Below are positions 7,450 through 16,589 of a stretch of 64,000 bases of DNA, one piece after another. This DNA is from FEB-10 sp963710645. GTDB taxonomy: Bacteria > Acidobacteriota > Thermoanaerobaculia > Thermoanaerobaculales > Sulfomarinibacteraceae. The position numbers were made by a program, and so were the translations under genes. Under the pieces are notes generated by a model that did no database searches, had not been told where the DNA came from, and saw only the letters and a program-made list of their open reading frames with translations. Position 1 is the first letter of the stretch. Each line of letters starts with the position of its first letter. The stretch covers positions 310,001-374,000 of the forward strand of contig CAVQBD010000001.1 in the NCBI GenBank assembly GCA_963710645.1, written 5' to 3'.

Positions 7450-9941
7450 AGAACCGCCCTCGAGTCGAGAAACTCCTGCGAAACGAAGCCCTCGAAGTCA
7501 TCTCGGTTGGATGCATGCATGTAGGCGCACTCTGGCGTGATCGTTCCACGTTGCATCAACTCGCGAAGCGAGTCATCGAAGGTCCGCATCCCCTGAGCCT
7601 TGCCGATCTGCATCGCCGACGGCAGCTGGTAGGTCTTGTCGTCGATGATGAGATTGGACACCGACATGGAACCAACGAGGATTTCAAAACAGGCCACCCT
7701 CTTCCCAGATCCATCCGTGGGCAGCAGTCGTTGGGCGATGACAAACTTCAGTGACTCGGCCAGCGCTGCACGCACCTGGGGCTGTTCGTCGTACGGGAAG
7801 CTCGAGATGACCCGGTCGATCGCCTTTGGGGCGGTTGTGGAACTCAGGGTTCCGAGCACGAGGTGGCCGGTCTCGGCAGCGGTGAGCGCCAGTGACACCG
7901 TCTCGTTGTCGCGCAGGTCACCGATGACAATGACGTCCGGGTTTTCCCGCAAGGCGGCCCGCAAGGCACGGGCGTAGGAGGTCGTGTCCGACCCGATTTC
8001 TCGCTGGTTGATCAGGCAGTTCTTGAACGGATGGATGAACTCCACCGGGTCCTCGAGAGTGATGATGTGATGCTGCCGCGTCTCGTTGAGCAAGTTGACC
8101 ATGGCCGCCAGAGTTGTGGACTTTCCGCTGCCGGAGGGTCCACAAACCAGCACCAGACCCTGGTGGTAGGAGGCGATGTTTGCGAGGTGACCGGGTAAAC
8201 CCACCTCGCTGATGGTGGGCGGCTGTTCGGGAATGACCCGAAACACCGCGTTATAGCCCTTGTGATCGAGAAAGACGTTGGAACGATAGCGTCCGGCACC
8301 GGGCACGTTGTGACAGAAGTCGAGCTGTTTCTCCTCTTCGAGGCGGGCCCACTGGTCGTCGGTCAATATTTCGCGGATCATCTCAACCACCTTGTGCTCG
8401 TCGTAGGCCTCCTCGTCGGCCATGACCAGCTCACCGCCTTGCCGCATGGACGGCGGACAGGAGGTCGACAGGTGGAAGTCAGAGCCGCCCTGATTTCGGG
8501 TAGCCGCGAGCAGATTGTTGAGCAAGGGTTCATCCGCGCCGGTCTGGGTTTTCTGAATCTCGGCCCGCAGCTGTTCTGCGTCCTGGAGCGAGGAGTTGTT
8601 TCTGCGCGCGACCTCCTCCGCAATCTCCAGGGCCCGAGCGCGGACGTTTCGGTGAGAGTCCGACTTGGCGACCCGATGGAGAGCCTCGAGTATCTTTGGA
8701 TGGTCGAAATTCGGCAGGGCCAGAAGGACCTCGATCCGAACCTCGGGAGCCGGGTCGTTGAGCAGCTTGGACAGGGGTGCCAGAGACCTCGGGTCAGCGA
8801 TTCGGCCGAGCGCTTCCACTGCCGCCCACCGGGTCTCGGGGTTGCCGAGCGCTGTGACCAGGGCGTCCACCGCCCTCGGGTCCTTGAACTGACCGAGGGT
8901 ATCGGCTGCACAGACTTGAAGCCACCAGTCCTCGTCCGACAGCAGCTCGATTGTTGCCGGGATGATCCGAGGGTCGTCAAAGGCACCGACAACAGCGAGT
9001 GCCAGGGCACGCACTTCTTCGTCGGGGTCGGCCAACAGCTCGATGGTCGGCTCCACCAGGTCCTCACCGAACTCTTTCATGGAGTCCAAAGCACGGTCCC
9101 GAGCCCAGCCGGCCAGCGTCTTTGAAAACTGCAGGTACCGTTTGACGAGTTCGTGGCGGTCATCCATCTCGAGCAGGATCTTGATGACCGCGGTCCGGAT
9201 ACTGGCCTCGCCCGATGCCATGAGTGGCAGCAGTCGGTCGATGAACACCACTCCCCGGCTCTGTGCCACCTGGGTCAACGCTGAGATGAGGTGCTGCTGG
9301 GTGTCGTAGTCGACGTACGCCAATTGGTCGACGATCTGGTCCACCGCCTCTTCCGGCGCCTTTTCGGCCAGAACCTTGAGGGAGGTGGCACGGATATCGG
9401 GATCGGCGTCTTTGGCCGTCCGTTTCCAGCGGAGGAGGGCCTGGGGCGACATCTCGGCCGTGGCGAGCTGTTTGAGATAAGGCAGGCGTTTGGAAACGTC
9501 CTCCTCCGTTTCGACCAGCTGCCACAGCAAGGGCGCCAATCCGGAGGTGGCCGGAGCGTTGGCCACCAACCGCAGGGTGGCGTCCCGGACCGCCTCGCGG
9601 TCAGAGGCGACCCGTTTCGCGAGGTGGGCCTCGATGCCAGGGATCCGGAGGGAGAACAGCACGGCTGCGCCGGCCCTCAGTGGTGCGTCGGACTTATCTC
9701 GAGCCTCCGCGATGAACTGATCCACCGTCGCGGTGTTTCGCAGGGGTTTCAGGAGCTCGCCGCAAGCCTCACGAAGGGCGCGATCCGGCCGAAAGGCCAT
9801 CCACATCACGTCCCGCGGTTTCAGAGCCTTCGCCTGAAGCAGGACCGCGAGCATCTGGTCCCGCTCCTCGGTGGAAAACCCACCCTTCGCCAGCTGCTTC
9901 AGGCATTCACTCGCGTCGGATTTGAAGAACTGTAACGCCAT
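7446..9941 (-). CDS. HEAT-repeat protein fused to a PilT-like ATPase with altered catalytic boxes
   Basis: An 831-residue protein. Residues about 80-450 are tandem HEAT/armadillo repeats (for example LADPDEEVRALALAVVGAFDD, LNDPAPEVRIEVLLALPNF). Residues 470-831 are a complete PilT-type ATPase: GGSDFHLSTSCPPSMRQGG, Walker A GPSGSGKST (601-609) and ITLEDPVEFIH. Walker B reads IVIGDLRD, so Asp675 replaces the usual Glu, and the His box reads GTLSSTTA (697-704), so the invariant His and Thr are Ser. ATP binding looks possible but hydrolysis may be altered. It probably partners PilT in a PilU-like role, with the HEAT solenoid as a docking arm. Confidence 0.9.
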   Translation of the reverse strand: MALQFFKSDASECLKQLAKGGFSTEERDQMLAVLLQAKALKPRDVMWMAFRPDRALREACGELLKPLRNTATVDQFIAEARDKSDAPLRAGAAVLFSLRIPGIEAHLAKRVASDREAVRDATLRLVANAPATSGLAPLLWQLVETEEDVSKRLPYLKQLATAEMSPQALLRWKRTAKDADPDIRATSLKVLAEKAPEEAVDQIVDQLAYVDYDTQQHLISALTQVAQSRGVVFIDRLLPLMASGEASIRTAVIKILLEMDDRHELVKRYLQFSKTLAGWARDRALDSMKEFGEDLVEPTIELLADPDEEVRALALAVVGAFDDPRIIPATIELLSDEDWWLQVCAADTLGQFKDPRAVDALVTALGNPETRWAAVEALGRIADPRSLAPLSKLLNDPAPEVRIEVLLALPNFDHPKILEALHRVAKSDSHRNVRARALEIAEEVARRNNSSLQDAEQLRAEIQKTQTGADEPLLNNLLAATRNQGGSDFHLSTSCPPSMRQGGELVMADEEAYDEHKVVEMIREILTDDQWARLEEEKQLDFCHNVPGAGRYRSNVFLDHKGYNAVFRVIPEQPPTISEVGLPGHLANIASYHQGLVLVCGPSGSGKSTTLAAMVNLLNETRQHHIITLEDPVEFIHPFKNCLINQREIGSDTTSYARALRAALRENPDVIVIGDLRDNETVSLALTAAETGHLVLGTLSSTTAPKAIDRVISSFPYDEQPQVRAALAESLKFVIAQRLLPTDGSGKRVACFEILVGSMSVSNLIIDDKTYQLPSAMQIGKAQGMRTFDDSLRELMQRGTITPECAYMHASNRDDFEGFVSQEFLDSRAVL

Positions 9942-10288
9942 GATTCACCACCGCTCTCGCTCGCAGACCGAAACACCGCCACATATTCGCGGTGTTCGGT
10001 TCACAGGTACCGGAAAATTCCGCAAGAAGTACAGGAGAGCCAAATCCACGGGCCGAAATGAGAAATGTGAAATGAGAAATTCGACAGTCAAAAACCCGCC
10101 TACCGGGTGAGTTGTAAGCAGTAAACGGCTGGCCCCACCCCTCCTGTGTGGAGGGTGTGGAGTGTGTGGAAAGTGTGGACGGAAACACCCAGCGCCCCAA
10201 AACCTCAGGACTTCAGGACCAACGGGTGGGGCGGGGCGCTTCGCCTGCGGCTACGCCGTGACACCTCTCGTATCTGGCTTCTCGCATC
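9942..10288. other. Intergenic with short tandem-repeat tracts
   Basis: Contains GAAATGAGAAATGTGAAATG (10055-10080) and a GTGTGGAGGGTGTGGAGTGT tract (10145-10180). GC-rich words follow near 10225-10262. No convincing gene seen. It separates the divergent HEAT-PilT gene and the next plus-strand genes. Confidence 0.55.
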
Positions 10289-10600
10289 GTGGTTCTGGGT
10301 TGGATCGTTCTCCTGCCGGCGGGTGCAGCCTCGCAGACCCTGGAGTTCTTCGTCCAGGCGGACTTCGCTGCCGAGGCAGGATCGAGGAATATCATAGGAT
10401 TTGATATCCCCGCGCAGGCCAACAATGCCCTGCAGGGAGAGGAGTACCTGGGTTGCGGCGTGACGGTGAGTCAGGTCGATGGCGGGGCCATCAAGATCAT
10501 CGGCAACTCGGTGACCGGAGGCTTCGGTGGACAGTATCCCGCGCGATGCGACATCATGGCTGCAGATTGCCAACTCACTGTGCACGAGCGCGTGGAGTGA
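10289..10600 (+). CDS. Small hypothetical protein, possibly exported remnant
   Basis: A 103-residue frame from GTG 10289. The N-terminus (VLGWIVLLPAGAASQ) looks like a truncated signal peptide; an in-frame CTG at 10274 would give a fuller one. The body (FVQADFAAEAGSRNIIGFDI, CGVTVSQVDGGAIKIIGNSV) has protein-like composition but no family I know. There is no clear Shine-Dalgarno. It may be a leftover of a larger gene or a small secreted protein encoded ahead of the big exported gene at 10654. Confidence 0.4.
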   Translation: MVLGWIVLLPAGAASQTLEFFVQADFAAEAGSRNIIGFDIPAQANNALQGEEYLGCGVTVSQVDGGAIKIIGNSVTGGFGGQYPARCDIMAADCQLTVHERVE

Positions 10601-10653
10601 TCCCGCGCCCGATCCGACGAACTACCGACACTGAAGGATGTGGACGAAGAAAT

Positions 10654-13599
10654 ATGAAGATACGAGGGGTTTTCCGCAGAGCAGCCTGTGCGGGGGTGTT
10701 CATGGCCGTTGCTTGTCTGTGGTTTCCGGTTCTTCGCGCTCAGGAGGCTGACGAAGAGCAGATCGACCTCGAGCTCATCGCGGCCGAACCCGCCGTGCCG
10801 ATCCCCGAAGATTTCACCGTCCGGGCGCGCATCGTGACGATTATTCCGGACGAGCCGAGCCTCATTGCATGGCGCCACGGCGGAGAGGGAGTGAGCGGCG
10901 ACCGGATCAAGGGAGTCTTTGTCCGTGCCGAAACCGGCAAGGGGCCGGCTCTCGGGGAGGCGGACGAAGAGCCGACGCCTGCGTCCGAGACCCTGATACC
11001 GGTGGGCGAATGGTCAGAACCGATGCCTGTGAAGGAGTTCGGGGGCCGTGGCGGGCGGCGCCTTGTCCTGACGATCACCGCCGGCACGAAAGGCAAACGC
11101 GTGAGCGTCAGTCCGCTCCGGTTCGAGGGCTACTCCACCGGCATCGAGGCCGAGTTCGAGTTTCGTTACAAGGAAACGATCGTCAAGACCGTCGAGGTGC
11201 GGTCCGAGGACGGCAATGTCTTCGGGCTCGTCATCCCGCTGCACCTCCTTAGCGGCGCCACACATCCGGGTTCCCCAGAATTCGTTCGCCAACTGACCGG
11301 TCTCGAGGACTACGAGTTGGCGCGCCGGCAGCCGCTGGAAGAACTTCCTTGGGCCAGGTGGCCGCGCCCCGAGCAGTTCCTCGTCGTCGACAGCCTCAAC
11401 GGTTTCCGGCCGTTCAACTACCACGGCACGCGGTACTCCAGCCCCTCGGTCGTCCACGAGATGTGCAAAACCCTGCGGCTGCTCGGTGTCAACGGCATTC
11501 GCAGCCCCGCGGATTTCCTTCTCGACGAAATCGAGGAGCAACGGGGTATCGCCGCTGATTTTTCGCGCGGGACCATCGTGCGCGGCATGGGCTATCCGGT
11601 GCCGTCGGCGAAGCGTCTCAGCGCGAACCAGCCCGCGCCCGAGGGTGCCGGATGTCCATACGGTGCTGACGTCGAGGAAGCGACCATCAGAGCGGTCGAT
11701 GACACCCTGCAGCATGCGCTCCACATCAAGGTTGATGAGGTGTGGGTGTTGACCGTTGACGAAATCGGCGCCGTGGTCGATCGCGCTCCGGAGGGGAAGG
11801 GCCATTTCGCAGTTTGTCCCCGTTGCCGCAAGGGATTCCAGGAGTGGCTGGACGATCTCGGCCTGACCCCGGAGGACTTCGATCGTGGATCCTGGGACGA
11901 CATTGTTCCCCTGAACGTTTGGGATCGGGAGGGCGAGCGTCCATGGCTCGCCGACCGCGGCCAGGCGCTGATGGCCTACTACACGCGGCGCTTCAACTGC
12001 TATGCGTCCGCAAAGTTGTTCACGCCCCTCCGAGACGCCTTCGCGGCTGCCAACAAACGCAAGCAGGCGGCGCACACCAATCCTGCACTGAGGAACTCCG
12101 ACGCTGCACACCAGCCCTGGGTCTACTCCTTCGCGTTGCGCGGATGCACCTTCCTGTACGGCGGACACAGCCTCGATTTCTTCAATTTCTACCGATACGC
12201 CGACAACGCCTTCGTGTATGAAACCTCAAACCGCGATCCGCGCGTCTGGAGCTGGGACAGCTATCTGTGCGACGTGGGGCGCATCGTGGCCCCCGAGAAC
12301 GGGCTCAAGCAAGGCATTTATATCAAGCCCCATCGCGGCGCGGTTGTACAGCGTGCCCTAACGGCCGTCAGCCGAGGCGTAACGATGCTCTATTGGTACA
12401 ACTTCGGGCCCGAGTACGCTAAGGGCGACAGCTACTCGCAGAGGCCGGAGGCGCTGGCCCTCACGAGCAAGGCGGCCGCGCTGATTGGAAAGACAGAAGG
12501 CGTGCTCCACGGCGCCCAATGGGCTGTTCCGGCCGAGGTGGGCGTCGTCAGCCCGAGATCCTCGGAGATATGGACCGGACTGGGCGCGCTGCCGACCGGT
12601 GCCGAGGCCCACGAGAATGCCAAGTGGTCCTATACGGCGCTGGCCCACGCGCACATTCCCGTCGATCCCCTCGACGAGCAGATGCTCGCCCATTCCGACA
12701 TTTCCCGATACAAGGTGCTCTACATCCTGGGACCTCAGCTGCGCCGCGACGCGGCTGCCAAAGTGGCCGCGTGGGTGCACGACGGCGGCGTCCTTTATAC
12801 CAGCGGCTATGGCCTTGCTCGTGACGAGCGCAACGAGCCCCTGGAATCGCTGCTCCCCGTGCTCGGATTGGACGGGCGAGGCGAGCCGGAGATGTGGACC
12901 ATGGTGGAGAAGTACCATGCGACCACGCTACAGGACTTCGAGACCAAGAAGGCCCGCACGACTGAACCGCCTGACGTGGCTTCCCTCGTGGCGGGCGGCG
13001 AGTACGGCGTAGAGGTCCAACCGATCATCGGGCGGGAGGTCCTGATCCCGACCGCCGGCACCGAGGTCCTCGCGCGCTTCGGAGACGGAGGCGCCGCCAT
13101 GGTCCGCCACAGCTACGGCAAGGGCAAGGTCTACGTGGTCGGGCTCTGGCCGGCGCTCGAGTACAGCGCTGCCGTTCGACGTAACGACTTCGACATGACA
13201 ACCGATTTTGATGGTGCCCTCCGCCGGTTGATCGTCGGCCCTGCTCTGCAGGCCGGTGTCAGGCCCGTCGTTGATGCGTCCGAGGCGACCATCGAGGGCG
13301 TTTTGCTCACGAATCCGAGAACCGGCAAGCGGGCGGTCACGCTGATGAACTGGGGCTACAAAACCGTGGCTCGAGAAACGCGGCAGATCGTTGTTCGCGG
13401 GAAGGCGCGGGAGTCGGTGAAGTACATACGTGGAAATGCCGTTGCCGAAAACGTTCAGGTCACGATTCGGGGCGCCGGCCCTGTGGCGAAGGTGACCTCC
13501 GCCATGCTCGATAGACAGCTGAAGACTTCGACACGGGGCGACACACTCAACGTCACGGTGCCTTTACTGGCCGAGGGAGACGTCCTGTTGTTGGACTGA
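10654..13599 (+). CDS. Large secreted protein with beta-galactosidase-like (GH-A plus GATase-like) layout
   Basis: About 981 residues. ATG 10654 is chosen because it begins a classic signal peptide (MKIRGVFRRAACAGVFMAVA ... VLRAQ). Residues about 30-230 are beta-rich. Residues 230-620 resemble a TIM-barrel hydrolase, with DEVWVLTVDEIGAVVDRAP, a CPRCRKGFQEWL element and YWYNFGPEYAKGD. Residues 640-850 resemble the GATase-like trimerisation domain of GH42 enzymes (YKVLYILGPQLRRDAAAKVA, GGVLYTSGYGLARD). A short beta domain ends the protein. Substrate and catalytic residues cannot be assigned with confidence; GH family membership is inference. Confidence 0.75.
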   Translation: MKIRGVFRRAACAGVFMAVACLWFPVLRAQEADEEQIDLELIAAEPAVPIPEDFTVRARIVTIIPDEPSLIAWRHGGEGVSGDRIKGVFVRAETGKGPALGEADEEPTPASETLIPVGEWSEPMPVKEFGGRGGRRLVLTITAGTKGKRVSVSPLRFEGYSTGIEAEFEFRYKETIVKTVEVRSEDGNVFGLVIPLHLLSGATHPGSPEFVRQLTGLEDYELARRQPLEELPWARWPRPEQFLVVDSLNGFRPFNYHGTRYSSPSVVHEMCKTLRLLGVNGIRSPADFLLDEIEEQRGIAADFSRGTIVRGMGYPVPSAKRLSANQPAPEGAGCPYGADVEEATIRAVDDTLQHALHIKVDEVWVLTVDEIGAVVDRAPEGKGHFAVCPRCRKGFQEWLDDLGLTPEDFDRGSWDDIVPLNVWDREGERPWLADRGQALMAYYTRRFNCYASAKLFTPLRDAFAAANKRKQAAHTNPALRNSDAAHQPWVYSFALRGCTFLYGGHSLDFFNFYRYADNAFVYETSNRDPRVWSWDSYLCDVGRIVAPENGLKQGIYIKPHRGAVVQRALTAVSRGVTMLYWYNFGPEYAKGDSYSQRPEALALTSKAAALIGKTEGVLHGAQWAVPAEVGVVSPRSSEIWTGLGALPTGAEAHENAKWSYTALAHAHIPVDPLDEQMLAHSDISRYKVLYILGPQLRRDAAAKVAAWVHDGGVLYTSGYGLARDERNEPLESLLPVLGLDGRGEPEMWTMVEKYHATTLQDFETKKARTTEPPDVASLVAGGEYGVEVQPIIGREVLIPTAGTEVLARFGDGGAAMVRHSYGKGKVYVVGLWPALEYSAAVRRNDFDMTTDFDGALRRLIVGPALQAGVRPVVDASEATIEGVLLTNPRTGKRAVTLMNWGYKTVARETRQIVVRGKARESVKYIRGNAVAENVQVTIRGAGPVAKVTSAMLDRQLKTSTRGDTLNVTVPLLAEGDVLLLD

Positions 13600-13657
13600 T
13601 CCGTACGCCTTGGGCGGGAGGAGCGCATCGGTTCGTCAGACCGAACCGTTTGGCGTC

Positions 13658-13909
13658 TCAGCCCAGGGACAGGCCCAGATAACGGAAGGCGTCGGCGCAA
13701 CTGGAACAACGCCGCGCGTGGCGGCGCCACTTGCGGACGTAGCGCGACTTCGGCGGAGACAGCGCGAGCACAGCTGGATCGACATGACCACCGCCGGCCG
13801 CACGCTGCGGCAGGCGACGGTGGCTGATGACGAAACGCTGGTCGATCATCTTGGCCACGAGCTTGTCGAGGCCCAGACGTTCGCGGTCTGAGATTGCCTC
13901 CATCCCCAT
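13658..13909 (-). CDS. Small basic protein with CxxC motif, unknown function
   Basis: An 83-residue frame with GGAGG nine bases before ATG 13909. It has a charged helical start (ISDRERLGLDKLVAKMIDQR) and a basic C-terminal half ending in RHARRCSSCADAFRYLGLSL. The CxxC plus downstream aromatic residues resembles the zinc-binding end of anti-sigma or regulatory proteins, but this is only a resemblance. It lies 134 bases downstream of the methyltransferase on the same strand. Confidence 0.55.
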   Translation of the reverse strand: MGMEAISDRERLGLDKLVAKMIDQRFVISHRRLPQRAAGGGHVDPAVLALSPPKSRYVRKWRRHARRCSSCADAFRYLGLSLG

Positions 13910-14043
13910 ACGGTGCGCCTCCGGTCTCCTTGCCTAGTGTACGACGTTCGACCCTGTCGGATACAGTACGGGTCACACCGGACCGCGATATGGGCTCATG
14001 AGCGACAACGATTTTCGCTCGGCGAAAGACTCCTGGCTGGGTG

Positions 14044-14796
14044 TCACCGCGGTGGCGAAGCAACCGCCACAACGACCAGACGTTCCGCGCCGGGACCGTA
14101 GGGGTTGCCATCGAGGTCGCCGTAGACTCGCAGTTCGTTAAAGCCAACAGAAGCCAACAAATCCTTCAGTTCTCGGGCGGAGTAGATGGTGTGGTGGAAC
14201 TCGAGGGAGGTGGCCTCGCCATCCCGTATTACCGTCCAGGTATTTCGAATCCGACTCCAGTCGTCGTAGACCTCCCGTTGTTGCACGATAAGGCCCGCTC
14301 CCTCGATCTCGTCGGCCGAGGAGGGTTGGAAGACCCTTGCCACCTGTTCCTTTCCAGCAATCTGCATGACGAGGCATCCGCCGGGCCGGAGGCTGACCTT
14401 GATGTTCTGCAACACTCGCAGGTCGTCAGCGGGATCATCGAAATAGCCGAAAGAGGTGAACAGATTGATGACCAGGTCAAAGCCGTCGGGCCGTGAAAAG
14501 TCGCGCATGTCCGATAAGACCCACTCCACCTCGACCGAATTCGCGGCGGCTCGCTCCTCGGCTTTGGCAAGCAAGAACGGCGAGCGATCGACGCCGGTCA
14601 CCGCAAAACCTCGTCTGGCCAGGTCCACCGCGTGCCGACCCGGTCCGCAGCACAGGTCGAGCACCTCGCGGCCCTCGAAATCGATGAGCTCGAGGATACG
14701 GTCCAACTCATCAGCTGCGGCTTCGATCCTTTCAGTGGGAAACAGAAAAGGGTAGAGGGTCTCCCAGAAGGACTCGTCGGCGAACCACTCGGGCAT
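14044..14796 (-). CDS. SAM-dependent class I methyltransferase
   Basis: About 250 residues. ATG 14796 is preferred because GGAGGTCGC lies directly before it; the longer frame from 14871 adds non-family residues. Motif I is VLDLCCGPGRHAVDLARRG, followed by the acidic VTGVDRSPF, SDMRDF (motif II/post-I), FDLVINLFTSFGYF and LRPGGCLVMQI. The order is typical of small-molecule methyltransferases of the Methyltransf_25/11 group. Substrate unknown. It follows a secreted coiled-coil protein gene on the same strand. Confidence 0.88.
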   Translation of the reverse strand: MPEWFADESFWETLYPFLFPTERIEAAADELDRILELIDFEGREVLDLCCGPGRHAVDLARRGFAVTGVDRSPFLLAKAEERAAANSVEVEWVLSDMRDFSRPDGFDLVINLFTSFGYFDDPADDLRVLQNIKVSLRPGGCLVMQIAGKEQVARVFQPSSADEIEGAGLIVQQREVYDDWSRIRNTWTVIRDGEATSLEFHHTIYSARELKDLLASVGFNELRVYGDLDGNPYGPGAERLVVVAVASPPR

Positions 14797-14830
14797 GGCG
14801 ACCTCCTCGGCGATACATCGAGCGTCCACT

Positions 14831-15436
14831 TTAACGAAACCAGCCGGGCTGGGCGCCCTGTTGGCGAGCATGACGGATGAGCGCGCCGAGCCGCGCCCTC
14901 TCGGTGGCGAGCCGGCGGGTCAGAACCGTGCGCTGACCGCGGGCTTCCATGAGCCTGGCCTGCTGTCGAACCGCGGCGTCGCGGCCGCGGGTCGCGGTGG
15001 ATCTGATGGCCTCGATTTTCGCGTCCAGGAGCACGATGTCTCCCTGGATCTTCGCCACCTGGTCCCTCTGACGCAGGACCTTTGCCCGCCATTCTTCCCG
15101 GAGCCTCTCAAGGTTCGTGGTGTCGGGTTGATTGCCCGGAGGGGCGGCGCCGGGTGACAGCCGATCGCGAGGTGCGCCGACCGTGAGCGGGCCGCGTGCG
15201 GCGAGTTCCCGGACGGTCTCGGTCGTGATGGTCATGGACTCGCCTTGAGCCCCGATGCAGGACCGATCGAGAGCTATCCGCTCTGCGTAGTCGCTGAGCC
15301 GTGTGGTGTCGCCGATCCTTTGGGGCACCGGGGTCGGGGTGGTGGGCGGCCGGTCGGGAGAATGCGCCGCCGGCGGGTTGAGAGGGATTAAGAGAGCCAG
15401 AATAGGGATCCAGATAGGGCGTCCCGTTGTGATCAT
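14831..15436 (-). CDS. Exported coiled-coil protein of unknown function
   Basis: About 201 residues from ATG 15436, preceded by CGGAGGATCAC. It has an N-terminal hydrophobic signal (ITTGRPIWIPILALLIPLN) and a Pro/Thr-rich linker (PDRPPTTPTPVPQ). The C-terminal ~100 residues have heptad-like charge spacing (LERLREEWRAKVLRQRDQVA, IQGDIVLLDAKIEAIRS, LTRRLATERARLGALIRHAR), probably a periplasmic coiled coil. No family recognised. Same strand as the creatininase gene upstream. Confidence 0.7.
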   Translation of the reverse strand: MITTGRPIWIPILALLIPLNPPAAHSPDRPPTTPTPVPQRIGDTTRLSDYAERIALDRSCIGAQGESMTITTETVRELAARGPLTVGAPRDRLSPGAAPPGNQPDTTNLERLREEWRAKVLRQRDQVAKIQGDIVLLDAKIEAIRSTATRGRDAAVRQQARLMEARGQRTVLTRRLATERARLGALIRHARQQGAQPGWFR

Positions 15437-15513
15437 GGTGATCCTCCGCGTGCTGCAATGCAACGGCGGGACGGGACCCACCAAGTCTATCACCTCGGCC
15501 AGGCCCGCTCGGA

Positions 15514-16257
15514 TCAGGATTCCTCGAGAAACTCCCGGTAGGTGTTGGCCAGGTCGTTTGCCACGGCGTCGATGATCTGTTCACCGGCTTCGGCTGACGC
15601 CAGTTGGGGGTGGGAGCCCATCCGGCCGTCAGGGTAACGTCGTCTGAAGTCGGCTGGGCCGAAGAGCCTGGTGGTGTGCGCCACGTCGGTTGCGATGTCG
15701 GCCTGTTTGATGTGGTCGGGCCAGACCACGGAGGCCACCGAGATTTCGCTGGCCGTGGCGTGGTCGCCGTCTCGATCGCCGAACAGCTCAGCACTCAGGC
15801 GAATGGCGGACGGCATGTCCCACCACTGAATCCCGAGGCAGCGCAGTTCGTCGCCACCGGTGATGAACCGCGGCGCATCGGTGTAGACCTCGAAAAAGGC
15901 CGCATCCAGGGACGCCGTATTGCCGCCGTGGCCATTGATGACGAAGACCCTGCGGAAACCGTGTCGCGCCAGTGACAGGACCACGTCGTGAACAACCGAC
16001 ACGAGAGTCGAGGGCCTGAGGGTGATGGATCCTGGAAAGGCCATGTGGTGTTCGGACATGCCCACCGATAGGGTCGGACCCACAACTGCACCGGTCAGCT
16101 CACCGGTTCTCCACGCCAGCGTCTCAGCGCAGATGGCGTCGGTGCCGATGACACCGGTCGGGCCGTGCTGTTCGGTGGCGCCGATGGGTACGATCACCCC
16201 GACGGAATCCTCCAAATAACGTTCAACCTCGGGCCAGGACATGAGCTGTAGTCGCAT
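15514..16257 (-). CDS. Creatininase-family amidohydrolase
   Basis: About 247 residues. ATG 16257 with GGAGGAGACAACC before it is preferred over 16347. Metal-site motifs of the family are present: Glu/His in GATEQHGPTGVIGTDA, Asp there as well, FVINGHGGN, and the Glu of DHATASEIS. Members hydrolyse cyclic amides (creatinine, formylamino-pyrimidines, mycofactocin precursor). Neither mycofactocin nor creatine genes are nearby, so the substrate is open. The gene is divergent from the small secreted protein at 16590. Confidence 0.88.
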   Translation of the reverse strand: MRLQLMSWPEVERYLEDSVGVIVPIGATEQHGPTGVIGTDAICAETLAWRTGELTGAVVGPTLSVGMSEHHMAFPGSITLRPSTLVSVVHDVVLSLARHGFRRVFVINGHGGNTASLDAAFFEVYTDAPRFITGGDELRCLGIQWWDMPSAIRLSAELFGDRDGDHATASEISVASVVWPDHIKQADIATDVAHTTRLFGPADFRRRYPDGRMGSHPQLASAEAGEQIIDAVANDLANTYREFLEES

Positions 16258-16589
16258 GGTTGTCTCCTCCGGCAATCGGTCTTGGATCGCTTCTGTCGAA
16301 CGGCTCGATCGTAGCGTGGTCTTGCTCGTTGTGGGGCAAAGGGACACGGGTCATGTGGCCCTGCAACCCGGGCGGACCAGGAGTGTGCCCAGCGGCTGTT
16401 AAAAATTTGAAAAGAAAATCAATGGAATGAATAGTTTACGAAAATTTCGATGATTGGCACGGGGCGTGCAATAGAACGATTTGGGCGTCGAATCCGGATG
16501 CGAGGGTTTCGGTTCTGTCCAATGTTTCAAGGCACTGTATCGACAATCCTCGCAGAATTTGCACAAAACAAGAAATGGAGGGCGTAACG
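16258..16589. other. Divergent intergenic region with AT-rich patch
   Basis: About 330 bases without a gene. The patch 16398-16450 is strikingly AT-rich against the GC-rich background and sits just upstream of a sigma-54-like promoter (separate entry). It could hold an activator or IHF site for the downstream gene. Confidence 0.5.
16454..16470 (+). promoter_or_regulatory. Candidate sigma-54 (-24/-12) promoter
   Basis: TTGGCACGGGGCGTGCA keeps the GG and GC dinucleotides exactly ten bases apart and matches YTGGCACG-N4-TTGCW except one base in the -12 element. It lies about 120 bases before ATG 16590 and is preceded by an AT-rich stretch. Confidence 0.5.

Noticed and set aside
8262..9125. 287-residue frame antisense to the HEAT-PilT gene
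   Set aside because: Mirror of HEAT codons in a GC-rich gene; no start signal.
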